Positions 22,154 through 34,284 of a DNA stretch of 64,000 nt are shown here, one piece after another. The notes below the pieces were generated by a model that was given only the letters and a program-made list of their open reading frames with translations, searched no databases and was not told the origin of the DNA. Made by a program: the position numbers and the translations under genes. Every line of letters starts with the position of its first letter. Position 1 is the first letter of the stretch. This DNA comes from Eustoma russellianum (taxonomy: Eukaryota; Streptophyta; Magnoliopsida; Gentianales; Gentianaceae). The stretch is from positions 5,563,786-5,627,785 of the forward strand of contig AP025053.1 of assembly GCA_036186865.1 (NCBI GenBank), in the 5' to 3' direction.

Positions 22154-25100
22154 TCACCGCTTTTCTCTTAGCTCTGCAACTGGCACGTAGACAACAGAAG
22201 ATTCATTCAGTAAAGGTGCACCCACTTTACTTGATCTTCTATTTATGTGACTATGTAGAATTTGCTGCAGTTTTTCTACTTTATTTTTGATTTCACATAG
22301 TCTTTTCATCTCCTTCTCTGCCTTCATATCCTTTCGCCGCTTGGAAGCCTTCTTCTTCTTCCTCACCTTTTCCCTCAGATGTTTAAGGCTGATATCATCA
22401 CCGAAATCCAGAGAGCCCTGGTATAGAAGTTAAAGACTTTAGATAGCTAATGATTAAAAACAGATTAAGAGAATACTACGTTTTTTTTTGGTTGGGGGGG
22501 GGGGGGGGGGGGGGAGAGATCTTGCTACACTAGCCTGCTTATTGAAAGTGGAAAATCTGATCCGTCAAGGCACTAACTAATACTGGAACTTATTCTAGAA
22601 TCAATATGATCTCTTTAATAGGGGTGTTAACGAACCAAACCAAGCCGAGCCAAATACTAGGTTTTCAAATTCGAATCCGTTTAGCTAAACGAACTGTTTG
22701 GCTCAGTTTGTTTAGCTAAACAAGCTTTAAAATTGTTTCGCGTTTGGCTCGATAACACTATAACTGTTTAAAAGAGCCGAACAGTTCGCAAACAATTCGG
22801 CTCGTTTAACTAAACGAACCCAAATAGGTGGTTGAATTTGGCTCGTTTAAGTAAAATTAACAATCGAACTCGAACAGTTCGCGAACTGTTTGGTTCGCTT
22901 AATACCCCTACTGTTTAACATACTAACCACTGCACTATCAATATTGTGAAAATCCCTACTAACTTTTAAGTATGAAGGGCCAACAATTTCCACTGAAAAG
23001 TTGTACCTTGGTGACAATCTCTGCTGAATCCATTTCAACATTGTTAACTGTTGACAAACTGTCCTCTATCCAGCCAATTTGGCAAATTTAACATCTAGAC
23101 GCGAAAGATTCCATCATAGAGAGAAAGAAGTTCACTAGGGTTTGCTGCCCAGGGGAGCCTAAGAAGGTGACCAAATGGAAGAGATCTGGATATGATCTAA
23201 GCAGTCCTGGTCTTTCAAGTCAGAAATGCATCTCGCGGTCACACAAGTCGGACCTACTAGATCATCAAGTGATCAATAATTTATCTCAAAATACTTCAGT
23301 CCTTGCAGCATACTACATGAGGTAGATATTGATGGAATTGTCACGAGTATGACTCTCCTAAAATTGAATTCCAAAAGACTGTTGTCCTCAGCCTATGTCA
23401 GACCAAGTGCTTTGGTATATTACTTTTTTAGGTCTTGAACATAATGGAATCAAATACAGGGGCTATTCAGTTCAGGTATATCAAATGTGCAAATGCAAAT
23501 CAATTTGATTCCTTCCATCTTCTCAATACCACAACTCCTCTGTTTTCTTCTGTCTTCCACCCCCCCCCCCCCTCCCCCAACTAGTCTAGTTCATCTTGTT
23601 TGCTATAAAAATTGGGCAACTCCACGCATTTATCTACCACATTTGGGGTATGCTAAAATGACTACTAACATACACAAATAATAACTCAGAATGTTGATTG
23701 GGCTAAACCCCATGGTGCTAAGTGCTCTGATACCTCGTATTGCGTGCTAGAGGAGGTAATTTAGTCTGTTAGTAAAAAACGAATGTTTCTGTCCAAACCA
23801 AGCCTCAAAATATGATGCTGTGGCCCAACATACATATAAATGCATGTGGATCAAAGAGAGATGCAGGATTGATGGCTGTGCAGCATTATCCAATAATATG
23901 TGTGATCATAGGGCAATGTTCTGGATATAGCTCCAACCTTAAGGTCTTACAAGATGGGCTCAGCATGTTTGTCACTTGATGAGAAAAAATGGCAGAAAGG
24001 CATCGACTTTACAAATACATATCAAGATGGAAGATGTAACAACCGCTTAGCAATACATATCGAGATGGAAGGTATAACAACTGCTTAGAAGAGTCATTGT
24101 TGGGACTAAAATCCACATACTTTGTAACAAGCTGCTGATGTTAAACATCGGTGCTCTACTTGGATGGTGAGAATTGGGTTTGCACGGGATACAGTAGTAA
24201 ACTGGGCTTGATGCTGATTTGTTTAACGGGAGTGTAATTAAACATGTCTATTACGAATGTCACAATTTTTTTTGTAAATGTCACATTTACAAAGTGTTAC
24301 TTTAGAAAGCAACATCTAGCTTGGCTAGTGCAAATATAATATAGGTGGCTTACAACTAGCTATCCAATCTCTATAACCTTTACAAAAAGTTCTTTCCGGG
24401 GGGAGGGAGGGAGAGAGAGGGCTAACACCTGTAATAATCTGCCCAATGTACTCAAGAAAGAGAGAAATGAAGTTATCTTATATTACCAAGTGCTTCTGTG
24501 CAAGGACAGATACAAGAAACTACCTTCTCAACAGCTGGTGAGAGCACCAAGGACACGTCATTCTGTTTTCTCTGTGCTGCCAGCGTAATCGACTTGGTGC
24601 AATTGTTCTTGAAGAAACCATTTAACGTTGCATGTGAGTCCTCCTCACACGACAATATGGCATCCCTTGAAGTTGTATTGTCAGCACGATTGTCCATTCT
24701 GCTTCCTGTGGAAATGTCTTTCGACATTGTGGGACTAAGAGAATCAGACCTAACTTTCTGCAATAAATGGAAAATTAGTTCACACTTGTCTCAGAACTTT
24801 ACACTTCGCCAAACAAAGCATATGCGTATATACAAGTAACACCACATTTATAAGCCTCGACATGGTCTTATGTGTTGGTAAATTCAATCAATAAAATATC
24901 AGCACACGAAAATATCAATACTACTGACATAGGATAGAACAGGATAATCTGTATACAAGACCGAGGTACAGTGAGAATCAAGACTATTTGTTCTATGACT
25001 TCTGAAATGGTCATACTTCTGGAAATATACAAAATAAAGCTAGGCATTATAACTATACATCCTGTGAAGTCAGAGAACTGAAAATCAGAATGGGGACAGC

Positions 25101-28100
25101 AGGACAACAATGATACCACCAAAAAAAAGAAACTGCAGAAAGAGTTGCGAAATGAAAAAAACTCCAAAGATGATTTTAAAAAGGGCTTCACCTTTCTAGC
25201 CTTAAGTGCTAGGTAGCGGGCATTCTTGAACCATTTGTTAACCTAAAAAGGAAAAAAAAAAAAGGACAAAAGAGTGATGTTAGTATATAAGATACAAAAT
25301 TCTGGTAAGACGTCTACAATTAGTCATTTCAAGAAGAAAGGATCACACAATTAGGAAGTTTTATCCAATTCGTTTTTTCTTTCTCCTTCCTTTATCTCCT
25401 CATGATCTCCTTCGTTAGGAAAATAAACTCTCCAGTTACCAACTCAAAACATATTTAGCATTGACACAAAAATCACTTGAACCAAAAAGAGATATGGAAT
25501 CTGTGCCATAAAGATAGCATTTTATCCTTTTTTAGTCACGATGCTTCTAAACAACTTCCTTAAACATTTTTATTAGAAAAACTTGCTTAAACATAAAAGA
25601 AAATATTCCAAGCCCGCTCTTTGTTCTCTATTTCTCCTTTACATAGACAGTGCTCTGTAATGAGAAAACTACCTTCTCAGCTTCAAGACCTAGCTGCACT
25701 GAGAGATTTTGCCTGATTGCTCTTGAGGGAAGTTCATTCTCAGCAAATACGGAGCGAAGTTTCTGGAACATCAAGAAACAAAACAACACATAGGAAAATG
25801 AGCAAAAGATATCTTTTAAACCAGGTAAGATTTGGACAAGCCGTGCCCAAGGTAGTAATTACCTCAACCGCGTTATGAGGAAACCTAAAAATCACCCGTT
25901 TATTATTTTCTATTTCTCTTTTCAGCCTAGCTGAACAATCATCTGCCCTATTGCCCTGTGGCTCGTCGAAATTTGATGCGGTATCCAATCCATCAGGCTC
26001 TTTTCTCCTACGTTTGCGCCGTGAAGGACCCCAATCTTCATCTTCACTTATTTGCTCAGCCAACGAATAATTTTTGCCAAATAACTCCTGCAGTCAAGAC
26101 GAATGTTTTAGGGCAAGAAAACACGCTTAATTAGAAGAAACTTTTAAAGCTTCTTCAGCTCAAGAGAATAATTTGGGCATTCAATCACTACAATAAACGA
26201 TTGAAAAGATTTTCTAGATGGCAATGAAAACACTGAAGCGAAAGGGAAAAATCGTAAAAAGAATTAAAAATGCAATAAACATACACAAGCTGCTTTTACT
26301 TGTGTTCAAAAATGAGCAAGCTAAACCATTAAATAATAACAAATGATCCGCAAAAGAGGCTACAAATTTGAGACAATAGAGCACTTACATCATTCAATCT
26401 TATGTAGTCAACACTTGCCCGCGGTCTTGGCTGAAAAAGGACTTCATGATCAGTCGTCCCATTGGATTCTATTCCTTCGACAACATTTTCAGGTTTATCC
26501 AAAAGGAAATAAGCATCATCGTCAAGAGACCTGAAACTGCTTGAACTATTTGCGTAACCAGAAGCATCAGATTCATACGCAGCTACAGTATCAATAGAGT
26601 TTGAGTTACTGCTTTCTGGATCATAATCACAATCTTCAGAGTCATCAGACGGCCACTCTTCCTTCTGGAGTAGGAAGGAGTCTCCACCATCAGGTAAAAG
26701 GGCTTCTTCTTTGAATATATCCTGCATTGATGATTTACATAACTTCCTCAGAAAATTATTAATACTTTCATAAGAAACATTAGAAGCTTTCAAGCAAGTA
26801 AACCTCCCAAGTACAGTCCATGGGGAAGTTGGTTCCCAGGTGAGCATTTGTAGCTTCCAAAATCTCCATCTTACTCTTACAATATCTGCAGAACCAGCCT
26901 TCATCCCCAGGTGGAACTGAAAAGAGTTAACATAGTTGGAACATGAATAGCGTTTGAATGTCGAAAGTTACTGCCACAAAAGTTCAGGCACATGCCAAAA
27001 ACTCCCATGTCTTGAACAGATTTAGATTGTATAGATCAAAAAGCTCACTGTTTTCAGAAGACAACGGAGGATCAAGACATTTTTGGTGAAATGCACAGTT
27101 GCATGTTCCATCACAAAGTATTATATCATTTTCAGGAAAGGCTTCCCGAAGATTGCACTTAGCACAAATTATCTGCATGACAGACAAGAAAATGAAAAAT
27201 CTTGTCAGATCCAGAAGCCTGTGAATGTTAGTTATAACTTGAACTCTATTCGCTAAGTCCATGAGAGCTAAAGGTCATGCAGCAGCTCAGAAAAATTGAG
27301 AGCAAGGAACATCATACAAACACAACTTCTGATGATGAACAAATCATTCTTGACATGAGAAAGATTTCGTTCGCAAAAGCATGAGACACCTCTGGGGTAA
27401 TGAAAACATAGTTACGAGAGCTGAACGTTGCTTGACCTAGCAAAGGCACTAGGCCAGCATGTCACTAGTTCAAGTTCAATCAGTGGAGCTTACATATTTA
27501 TTAAATATCATAATCAATATAAAATAATATAACAATCAAATCCGTCCAACTGGTAGGTCAACTGGGTGAAGGCTTAACTGGTTTTGTCTATAGAGCTGGA
27601 CCAGTTCCATGGCTGGTTCACATGTTATACCAGTTTTTCCATCTGTCTGGTTCGGTTCTGATACTTTTGAAGAAAAAATCACTACAAAGAAAGTACCACA
27701 TGGATGATACTCACATGTTCATGATGAACCGATCCATCCGACGCGACTACTGTGTCATCAATGCTTCCTTTAGAACTCAATAGTTCCATCTGCCGAATGG
27801 CCTCACGTATCCCAAGTTTGCATTTTACGATTTGAGCCTTAGCTCTTTCTAATTCTTTCTCAGGCTTAATCTTCTCACGGCTGAGGATCATAGGAGTTAG
27901 TAACAGTACACAGATATGAATGTACATCACTTCCTATTGTAGTAACAGATAGAATGTATATCACTTCCTATTGACTCAAAATGAAGTATAAAAGAGAAAA
28001 CATTGCTAATTTCACATTACATGCCAAATTGCCTCACATCACTATTTACATGTAACAGGATCACCATGCTTCTCCCTTAATTCTTCAGAATTAATGATGT

Positions 28101-28895
28101 GATTGCACCAACTCTCCAATTAGAAATTAATCAAAGAATAGACTACAAGTTCAAACTAAATGGCAAAAATATCCCTAAAATACTGCTTCTTGGAGCCCTC
28201 AACCAACTTGGCCATACGTTGATATGTTAAATGGCTGAATTACAAGCTACAGAAAACCATAGATCATAGAGACAGGGGGGGGGGGGAATCCTCTCAGTTA
28301 AAAGACAAATGGAAGAACATTGGCTGCCCACTTATTTATTATGTCTCCTCAAAACTGTTTGCACAAACTCCAAGCAGCATACAATTGCCTGAATTCTACC
28401 AAGAAATACAGCATACCTCTGTCCTTTCCAACCTTCAGCAGAATAAGCATCAATAAGATTCTGTTCCCTCTTAACTTTGATCAATAGATACCTTGTTCTT
28501 CTCTGTATCCGAGAAGCTTCATCAAGCTCTGAATCGTCCTTCCTCCTCTTTCGTTTTTTCCGTCTGTTCCGAGATCCAAGAGTCTTGTTACCCTTAATTA
28601 AAAGATCATCAGTGGTGACTATAGCTGGTTCATCTTTTTGAGATCCAGCAGAAGGGTGCTTCTTTGAGAATTTGGTCTTCTGAAGGATATGCTTTTTGAC
28701 AATATTTTTTCCTCTTGAGGAATTACTCTTTCTTTCAAGATGTCGATCAATACCTTTCCTACGAGTATATGTAACAATTTCTTCTGAATTTGGCTTCAGT
28801 TTTGGTCCCTTGTGATGCTTTTTACTCTTCCCTTTCCCATTTTTTACAGAACTACCAGTTTCCTTCCGCATTTTTCTTTCCCCATCAGGAGGCAT
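22154..28895 (-). CDS. PHD-finger homeodomain transcription factor (PRHA/HAT3.1 family)
   Basis: Eleven coding exons, minus strand: 28895-28417, 27880-27715, 27172-27049, 26916-26804, 26721-26389, 26087-25863, 25762-25673, 25242-25192, 24757-24524, 23063-23007, 22417-22154. All introns are GT-AG and phases agree, giving 711 codons plus stop (HAT3.1 and PRHA are about 720-800). Residues 1-159 are lysine/arginine-rich with a basic nuclear signal (RRKKRKRRK). A C4HC3 PHD finger spans about 218-269: C218, C221, C235, C239, H244, C247, C266, C269. An acidic region follows at 295-405 (WPSDDSEDCDYD). The homeodomain, about 468-527, ends with the recognition helix VNKWFKNARYLALK; the NAR in place of NRR is usual for this family. 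The C-terminus (about 635-680) is basic and coiled-coil-like. The family binds DNA in the nucleus, and parsley and Arabidopsis members were linked to pathogen responses. The exact target here is unknown. The start ATG at 28895 is the least certain part: the exon extends upstream to an acceptor at about 28919. Confidence 0.93.
22494..22514. repeat. Homopolymer run of 21 G
   Basis: It lies in intron 10 of the PHD-homeodomain gene. On the transcribed strand it is a C run. Confidence 0.9.
22619..22910. mobile_element. hAT-type MITE, copy 1
   Basis: Its ends TAGGGGTGTTAACGAACC and GGTTCGCTTAATACCCCTA are inverted. The flanks CTCTTTAA (22611-22618) and CTGTTTAA (22911-22918) match at 7 of 8 bases, as expected for an old hAT 8-bp duplication. 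The body is made of repeated 'gctaaacgaac' and 'aacagttcgc' motifs. It sits in intron 10 of the PHD-homeodomain gene. Homologues are at 32536-32842 and 33678-33982. Confidence 0.8.
27420..27660. repeat. Probable MITE-like repeat in intron 2
   Basis: The stretch carries 'gttgcttgacctagcaaagg' and, further right, repeated 'ggtcaactgg', 'ggaccagttcc' and 'ggttcggttctg' motifs. It is not conserved with coding sequence. I infer an inserted element but cannot define its ends. Confidence 0.3.
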
Positions 28896-28912
28896 ATCAC
28901 CAAACTGTTCAT
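28844..28912 (-). promoter_or_regulatory. Upstream ORF overlapping the homeodomain gene start
   Basis: If the 5' UTR exon is spliced to the acceptor at about 28919, the first ATG met is at 28912, in a different frame. It opens a 22-codon ORF ending with TAA at 28844, past the proposed start at 28895. Such an overlapping uORF would depress translation. It could equally mean that the real coding start lies in an unrecognised upstream exon. Confidence 0.4.
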
Positions 28913-28919
28913 CAGACTG

Positions 28920-29830
28920 TAAAGCAGTTTCCAAACAATCAGACAATAAAATTATAAAATAAGCAAAACAGATCCACGAAGGTTCAAGAATTTTACAGGC
29001 GAAAAAGCTTTCCCGAACATTCAACCCATTGTACCATATGATTGTTTATATCATTATATAAGCGGTCCCAAAGGGGGTGAGGAGTTGGGGGTTAGAGGAT
29101 CTCAATCCCATTATAATAGCAATGTTCTTATCATCTTCTTTTCCACTCAAAATCCGTAAGTCCCAGATAGTTCCTAAAAAGCCGCTCTTACTGATAAAAG
29201 AAAACCACTGAACCAAATCAAGTTAAAAAAGGACAACAAAGGAAATGTTTGAATTATAGCATAAAAGATCGCATTTACATTCAAAGAACTGGAGGATGGA
29301 TTGAAAAAAAAAATAGAACAAATCACAATAGACGACCCCCTTCTTGTCTAGAATTGGCTTGAGCCTATCCTTTAACAAAGGAAGCAAATCCGTGATTCTT
29401 TTATTATTTTCTTTCCGTTGGGGGTAGAATTGCACGGAGGAAAATGGATTTACGAAGTGGAATGGACTAATGGCAGAGCAGAATGCTATTAAGGACTAAA
29501 AACAGAACTGGATTCTGAAGAAGAAAGAAGATTACCGTCGAAAAAACTAAGCCGCAATACAAGCGATTGAAGGGGAAGAATTACCCACACATGAGGCATA
29601 TCCTTAACAATGTAACGTGGAGCATTTCTAAACTAGAGCTGGGAATCTCAAATTCTAACAAAAACACAGAGAAATAAGCAAAGAAGAATATATTCACATA
29701 ACCCCTATGAAATTCAAAAACATCTTGACGAAAGAGATACCATAGACACATACTCAGCAGAAACTAGGTGAAACTTTCCAACTCCAACCTGACCGGAAAT
29801 TTTTTTTAAAAAAAAGAGTACATATATTAC
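28920..29830 (-). other. Probable 5' UTR intron of the PHD-homeodomain gene
   Basis: It lies between the proposed donor at 29830 and the acceptor (ttacag) at about 28919. The short open frame near 29223-29435 does not start with ATG and shows no family I recognise. Confidence 0.4.
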
Positions 29831-29960
29831 CTGAAACCAAAATCAGAGCAACTGCGCAATAGAAAATGGCAAGCTTGAACGTAGAATTAGTTTGTGAATC
29901 AAGGAAGGAGTATGAAGAAGATTAAAGCAAACTTGAATGCAGATTTTGGTTAAATAGCAG
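29831..29960 (-). other. Probable 5' UTR exon and TATA region of the PHD-homeodomain gene
   Basis: The minus strand reads a TATA-like 'gctatttaacc' near 29949-29959. It continues with a CT-rich leader without ATG and ends 'ttggtttcag' next to GTAATATATG, a good donor at about 29830. This is inferred from sequence features only. Confidence 0.45.
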
Positions 29961-31168
29961 CGGTGCTGCGGTCGACGGCGGCCGCCGGTGATATACGTAT
30001 TTACCGGCCTTTCAAGAATATTTGAAATTATATGGAACTGCCTGTTTGTTTTTCCTTTTTGTTTTTGCATTTTGACATGTCTCTTTCCGTGCAAAGCGTG
30101 CATACTGCACAATATGGTTTTAAATTTTCCCTTTTCCTTTTTGGTTTGGTTGTTTCCTTAGGTCATTTCCAATGGGTGTACCAAAACACTCATTAGGTGT
30201 AAAAAAAATCTTTCCAACCAAGCACTAAATTAAATAACAATATTTATTGCATTAAATCACTATTCATCTGCCGTATCATTATTTTAATGACCTTAAGAAA
30301 ATTTTAATTTTATTAATTTCGTTATAAGAATATTAATTTTGTTTGGTTATTTTATTTTTCTTGTATGTTCGTTTGTGTAATAAAATCTAATAAAATGTAT
30401 TAGTTGTTTTTATTTATAATTTAATTTTTTATTTTTAATTTTTAAATTTATAGAAACACGTTAAGAAATAATCCACCTCGGTTAAATTAATGAATAATGA
30501 ATTAATGAATATTTACGATAAACTTATATGAATGTTAAATTTGTGTTAATCATTTATAATAATGAATTAAAAATAGAATGACAGAATAATCTTTAAGGAA
30601 TATTCTTATTTGGTGTTTGTGTTTGGAGTAATTTTACTATTTTTTGCAACAAATAGGTAATTTGATGCAAAAATTTGGTATTTTCAGTTAGGGATCGTCT
30701 TAAAAACTCTTGAGCCATTTTTTGAAAAAAAATGTCACTTTTTTCGAGTTAATCACATTCTATATCGTAGTTTTTTTTCTCCATGAACATTGTATTTCAC
30801 GTGTTACGTGCATTTTCACGACTCTACCATCCATCGACTTAATCCATCTTTCATGGCTACATATCTTTTCGATTAAGAAATGAAAAATCATTCTCCTGTT
30901 ACATAATTCAATTTTCATTTCATCTAGAAAAAGCCATCCTTTTCTCAACAATGTCTTTGTCATTTGATCTAGTAGCGATCCGTTGGATAGGAACAAATTG
31001 GATAAATTTGATTACTTTCCAATAGAGCATTGAACGAAAAAATTGATTAGATAATGAACTTTTGCACCATCATTACTAAAATCATCCATAACTTCCTTAT
31101 CTACCACTATTACCCATATAGTTGCCTAACATTTAACGGCGGATTTCTTTTAGCTAAATGTTGTATTT
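29961..31168. other. Intergenic, no gene seen
   Basis: A GC-rich patch (gtcgacggcggccgccgg) at about 29970 in the promoter area is followed by AT-rich sequence. The open frames here look random. Confidence 0.4.
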
Positions 31169-31183
31169 TTGCAACAAAACTAC

Positions 31184-32146
31184 ATCGTCATCCTTACCCA
31201 GTATATCCCAACGATAGCAAAAGCTATCGTTAGGGTATGGGGATGGTAAGTGGACAATACCTCTGTCCCAAAGGATAGAGAGTATGCTTCCAGTGAGACC
31301 TCCGGCTCTATATGTACCTGCATAAATGGCATAATAATAGAGATATATAAGGTGCTAGTGTGTTTGTGAGGGAATTCAGGAAATACAAAGAAGAGGCTTT
31401 CAATATTAAAATACATAATGTGTATATGTACATGTAATGCAAAACAACAGTAAAACATAAACAAACAAGTGCACAGTCAACCTAAAGCGTAAATAGTGTC
31501 TACGCCTATCTATGTCCCTAAATATACTCTAAGGTGTCCCTATATACGCCCTATACCTCGTTAACCTTAATCTTATGTCTCCATGAACTCCTATCCTGGA
31601 CCATGTCCTCAGAGAGGTGCAAATCTAGTAGGTCGCGCCTCATCTGCTCATCCCAAGTCAGTTTGGGCCTGCCTTTACTCATGTTCCCCTCTACATTGAG
31701 GCTTTCAATTGCTTTGACCGACTCCGTTGTCCGTCTCCGCTTGACATGCCCAAACCATCTCATTCTTCCCTCTCTTAGCTTATCTGCTATACTAGCCACG
31801 CCTAACCTTTCTCGAAACACCTCGTTTTTATCCGGTCTAGCCTTGTATGCCCACACATCCATCTCAGCATCTTCATCTCTACCACTTCCATCTTCTGCAA
31901 TTGTGACCTTTTGATGGCCCAACAGTCTGTCCCATATAGCATTGCCGGTCACACTGCCATCCTATAAAATTTTCCCTTTAATTTAGTTGGGAAATTCTTG
32001 TCACACAGCACCCCTGAGGCCGCCCTCCATCTACCCCAGCCTGCTTGAACGCGATGTGCTACATTACTATGTATGTCCCCATTCTACTGTACAAATGATC
32101 TGAGGTAAACTTACTTACCTGTGGTACCACTTGACCATCGATGGTG
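31184..32146 (-). mobile_element. 5'-truncated RTE-type LINE, 963 bp
   Basis: A perfect 15-bp target duplication, TTGCAACAAAACTAC, flanks it at 31169-31183 and 32147-32161. The minus strand holds the C-terminal part of the reverse transcriptase ORF (31551-31952). Its blocks include RERLGVASIADKLREGRMRW, WFGHVKRR, and LTWDEQMRRD near the end, all typical of plant RTE-clade LINEs. Decayed upstream coding (GRWRAASGVLC-like) runs to about 32100. The non-coding tail reads 'gagaccgg'-type sequence and 'gatagcttttgctatcgttg'. No complete domain survives, so this copy is dead. Confidence 0.85.
31551..31952 (-). pseudogene. RTE LINE reverse transcriptase C-terminal fragment
   Basis: The frame is open for 133 codons and is the C-terminal end of a LINE polyprotein. 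It includes the connector region after the polymerase (RERLGVASIADKLREGRMRW) and the conserved end (EDMVQDRSSWRHKIKV). A homologous end of the same ORF is found at 58290-58460 on the plus strand. It lacks endonuclease, palm and FADD motifs, which lie beyond the truncation. Confidence 0.8.
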
Positions 32147-32161
32147 TTGCAACAAAACTAC

Positions 32162-32535
32162 GAAATATGGAAAATCATTTTTTTCTTGGGCAATATGAAA
32201 CTGGTGATAAATAACGTAGTTAGAAATAGTTTTTGCTCCTATCATGCAGCATATACATATGAAACGTGATCAATTTTTTTCTTCTTTAAATCAAATTAAT
32301 ATAAATTCCCCAAGTTTTATAAGTCAACATGGTAGTGGATAAGTACCATGCAAAGTTTGTTTAAGAGTAGATGTTTTGCTATAGATAAACCTTGAAATCA
32401 AGGGCCATTCAATCCTTCTCAGGCTAATTACATGATTCATATACTTGACAATCCTTAATTTGATATCCGAAACAGCCTCATACCTTAGCAGTAAAAATAT
32501 GAATTCTGAGTATATGATAAAGTATGAATTCTGAG
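32162..32535. other. Intergenic, no gene seen
   Basis: AT-rich, no recognisable feature. Confidence 0.4.
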
Positions 32536-32842
32536 TAGGAGTATTAAGAGAACCGAACAGTTCGCGGACCGTTCGAGTTCAATTCGTATTTGATTCGAGT
32601 TCGTTCGTCAATTTTACTTAAACGAGTTAAATTCAAACACCTAATTAGGTTCATTTACTAAAACGAACCGAAATGTTCGCGAATTATTCGGCTCGTTTAA
32701 ACAGTTATAATGTTACGAATCGAACTCGAACAAAATTTGAAGTTGTTACGATAAACGAACCGAGCCAAACAGATCGTTTACCTAAACGAATCCGAATTTG
32801 AAAACCTGATATTCGGCTCAGCTTGGTTCGTTAACACCCCTA
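32536..32842. mobile_element. hAT-type MITE, copy 2
   Basis: A perfect 8-bp target duplication, ATTCTGAG, lies at 32528-32535 and 32843-32850. The ends are TAGGAGTATTAAG and TTAACACCCCTA. The body consists of 'gttcgcgaa', 'aaacgaacc' and 'ggctcgtttaa' motifs shared with 22619-22910 in the opposite orientation. Confidence 0.85.
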
Positions 32843-32850
32843 ATTCTGAG

Positions 32851-33364
32851 TATACAATGAAGTATACTAAAACAACCTGACCATCATGTTTTACTTTTTG
32901 ATCTTGATCTACATTATTTCACCTTTATCCAATTTCCTTTATTGAAAGAAAAAATATATGAGTTGTATGAAGGTGACGTACTACTGCTTATTGCCTTAAT
33001 GTTTTAAGTTATATGGGTTTCACCTCATGTAAGCTTAAGATTCAATATGATATCAGAGACATGTTAAAATATAGACCCAGTGTTTGTCTGGCCTATGGTT
33101 GACCATTTATTGTCCCCCTCATCAAAGTCTATATGTTCATGACTGACTTGTTGCTTGTAACTGAGGACGGATTCTAAAATGCGTCTGTATGTCAAGACAC
33201 ACTCCTACGTCAAAGCAGGTATGAGAGAATATTGTCCCACATTGGCTATTCTGGAAAACAAATAGATGGGTTATATAAGGATATTGTACCACCATGTATT
33301 GTCTTAAGGTTTTGAATGGATATGAGCCTCAACTCATGTAAAACTAAGATTCAATTAAAAAAAC
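32851..33364. other. Repeat-like intergenic stretch
   Basis: It contains 'aggtgacgtactactgctta', 'cacctcatgtaagcttaaga' and 'gatatcagagac' blocks. A partly duplicated second version lies at 33255-33355 ('catgtattgtcttaaggttt', 'aactcatgtaaaactaagat'). Related sequence occurs in the phosphatase intron at 59530-59980. It is probably old retroelement sequence of unknown type. Confidence 0.35.
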
Positions 33365-33620
33365 GCCCTCAAGACATAACTCAGTTGGTACTCGGATTAG
33401 ATTTGTTCCAAGAGGTTAAGAGTTCGATTCCAGAGACACGCACAGTGTGAGTGTTTCACTGCTTTGGCCTAGTTTGCGGAGGGACACCTTATGTGGGTCC
33501 TTGTGTAAAGTCATCACCTACCCAGGAGACCACTGAGTTTCTGATTTGCATCCTCCACAATGTTCCTTGAAGCTTGGGCGATGAGGCACTCAAGGCTAGG
33601 GTATGACCTTTTGCTCTAAG
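33365..33620 (+). mobile_element. SINE, family C
   Basis: This is the best-preserved head of the family: 'acataactcagttggtactc' and 'ttaagagttcgattccagag' form tRNA-like A and B boxes. Then come 'acacgcacagtgtgagtgtt' and 'ctgatttgcatcctccacaa'. Confidence 0.65.
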
Positions 33621-33677
33621 ATTCAATAAAAACAAGGCTCGAAACAAACTCCAATGCTTCAAAAGTAGGACCATACT

Positions 33678-33982
33678 TAGAGGTGTTAACAAACCGAGCC
33701 GAGCCGAATACTATGTTTTCGAATTCGGATCTGTTTAGCTAAACGAACTATTTGGCTCGGTTCGTTTAGCTAAACGAGATTTAAAACTGGTTCGAGTTTG
33801 GCTCGATAACACTATAACTGTTTATACGAGCCAAATAGTTCGTAAATAGTTCGGCTCGTTTAACTAAATGAACCTAAATAAGTGTTCGAACTCTGCTCGT
33901 CTAAGTAAAATTAACGAACGAATACGAACCAAATACGAATCAAACTCAAACAGTTCGCAAACTAAATTTCACTTAATACTTC
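33678..33982. mobile_element. hAT-type MITE, copy 3 (diverged)
   Basis: It begins TAGAGGTGTTAACAAACCGAG and runs through 'ttagctaaacgaac' and 'ggctcgataacactataact' in the same order as 22619-22910, ending 'cacttaatacttctt'. No clear target duplication remains. Confidence 0.7.
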
Positions 33983-34082
33983 TTCAAGATACCTGATTCT
34001 TGATTCAAAATGCCTAATGCCTAACGAGTTTTTGTACATCAGCATCTCATGTTCTTTTGTTAGGTAGACGGAAAAATATTAC

Positions 34083-34284
34083 GTGGGAGAAGATTACATG
34101 ACGCGCACTGGGGTAACGCCAATTTGACGCGGCCAATTATTGACCGCCATGTGGCAAAAAGAAAAGTCAGGCTTTTTTTAAATTGTCAGTTTTTTTAAAT
34201 TCCAACTTTACAATACCTAATTCCCTCCCTCTCACCTACTTTCTTCCCCTCCGTTCGAACCCAGGCAAAAATCAAAGCTAACTA
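34083..34284. repeat. Left inverted arm of the L1-containing unit
   Basis: It pairs with 40200-40397 in reverse complement. ATTAC precedes it. The outermost base differs between the arms (G on the left, C on the right). Confidence 0.85.

Noticed and set aside
22847..23041. 64-codon minus-strand frame
   Set aside because: Only 23007-23063 is used, as a 19-codon exon in another frame of the PHD-homeodomain gene; the rest is hAT MITE and intron.
24868..25191. 107-codon minus-strand hydrophobic frame
   Set aside because: It is intron read-through between two homeodomain-gene exons.
29223..29435. Open frame resembling a possible organelle-derived fragment
   Set aside because: It does not start with ATG, no organelle gene could be matched confidently, and it lies in the presumed 5' UTR intron.
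31534..31914. Plus-strand 126-codon frame
   Set aside because: It is the antisense shadow of the RTE LINE coding region.
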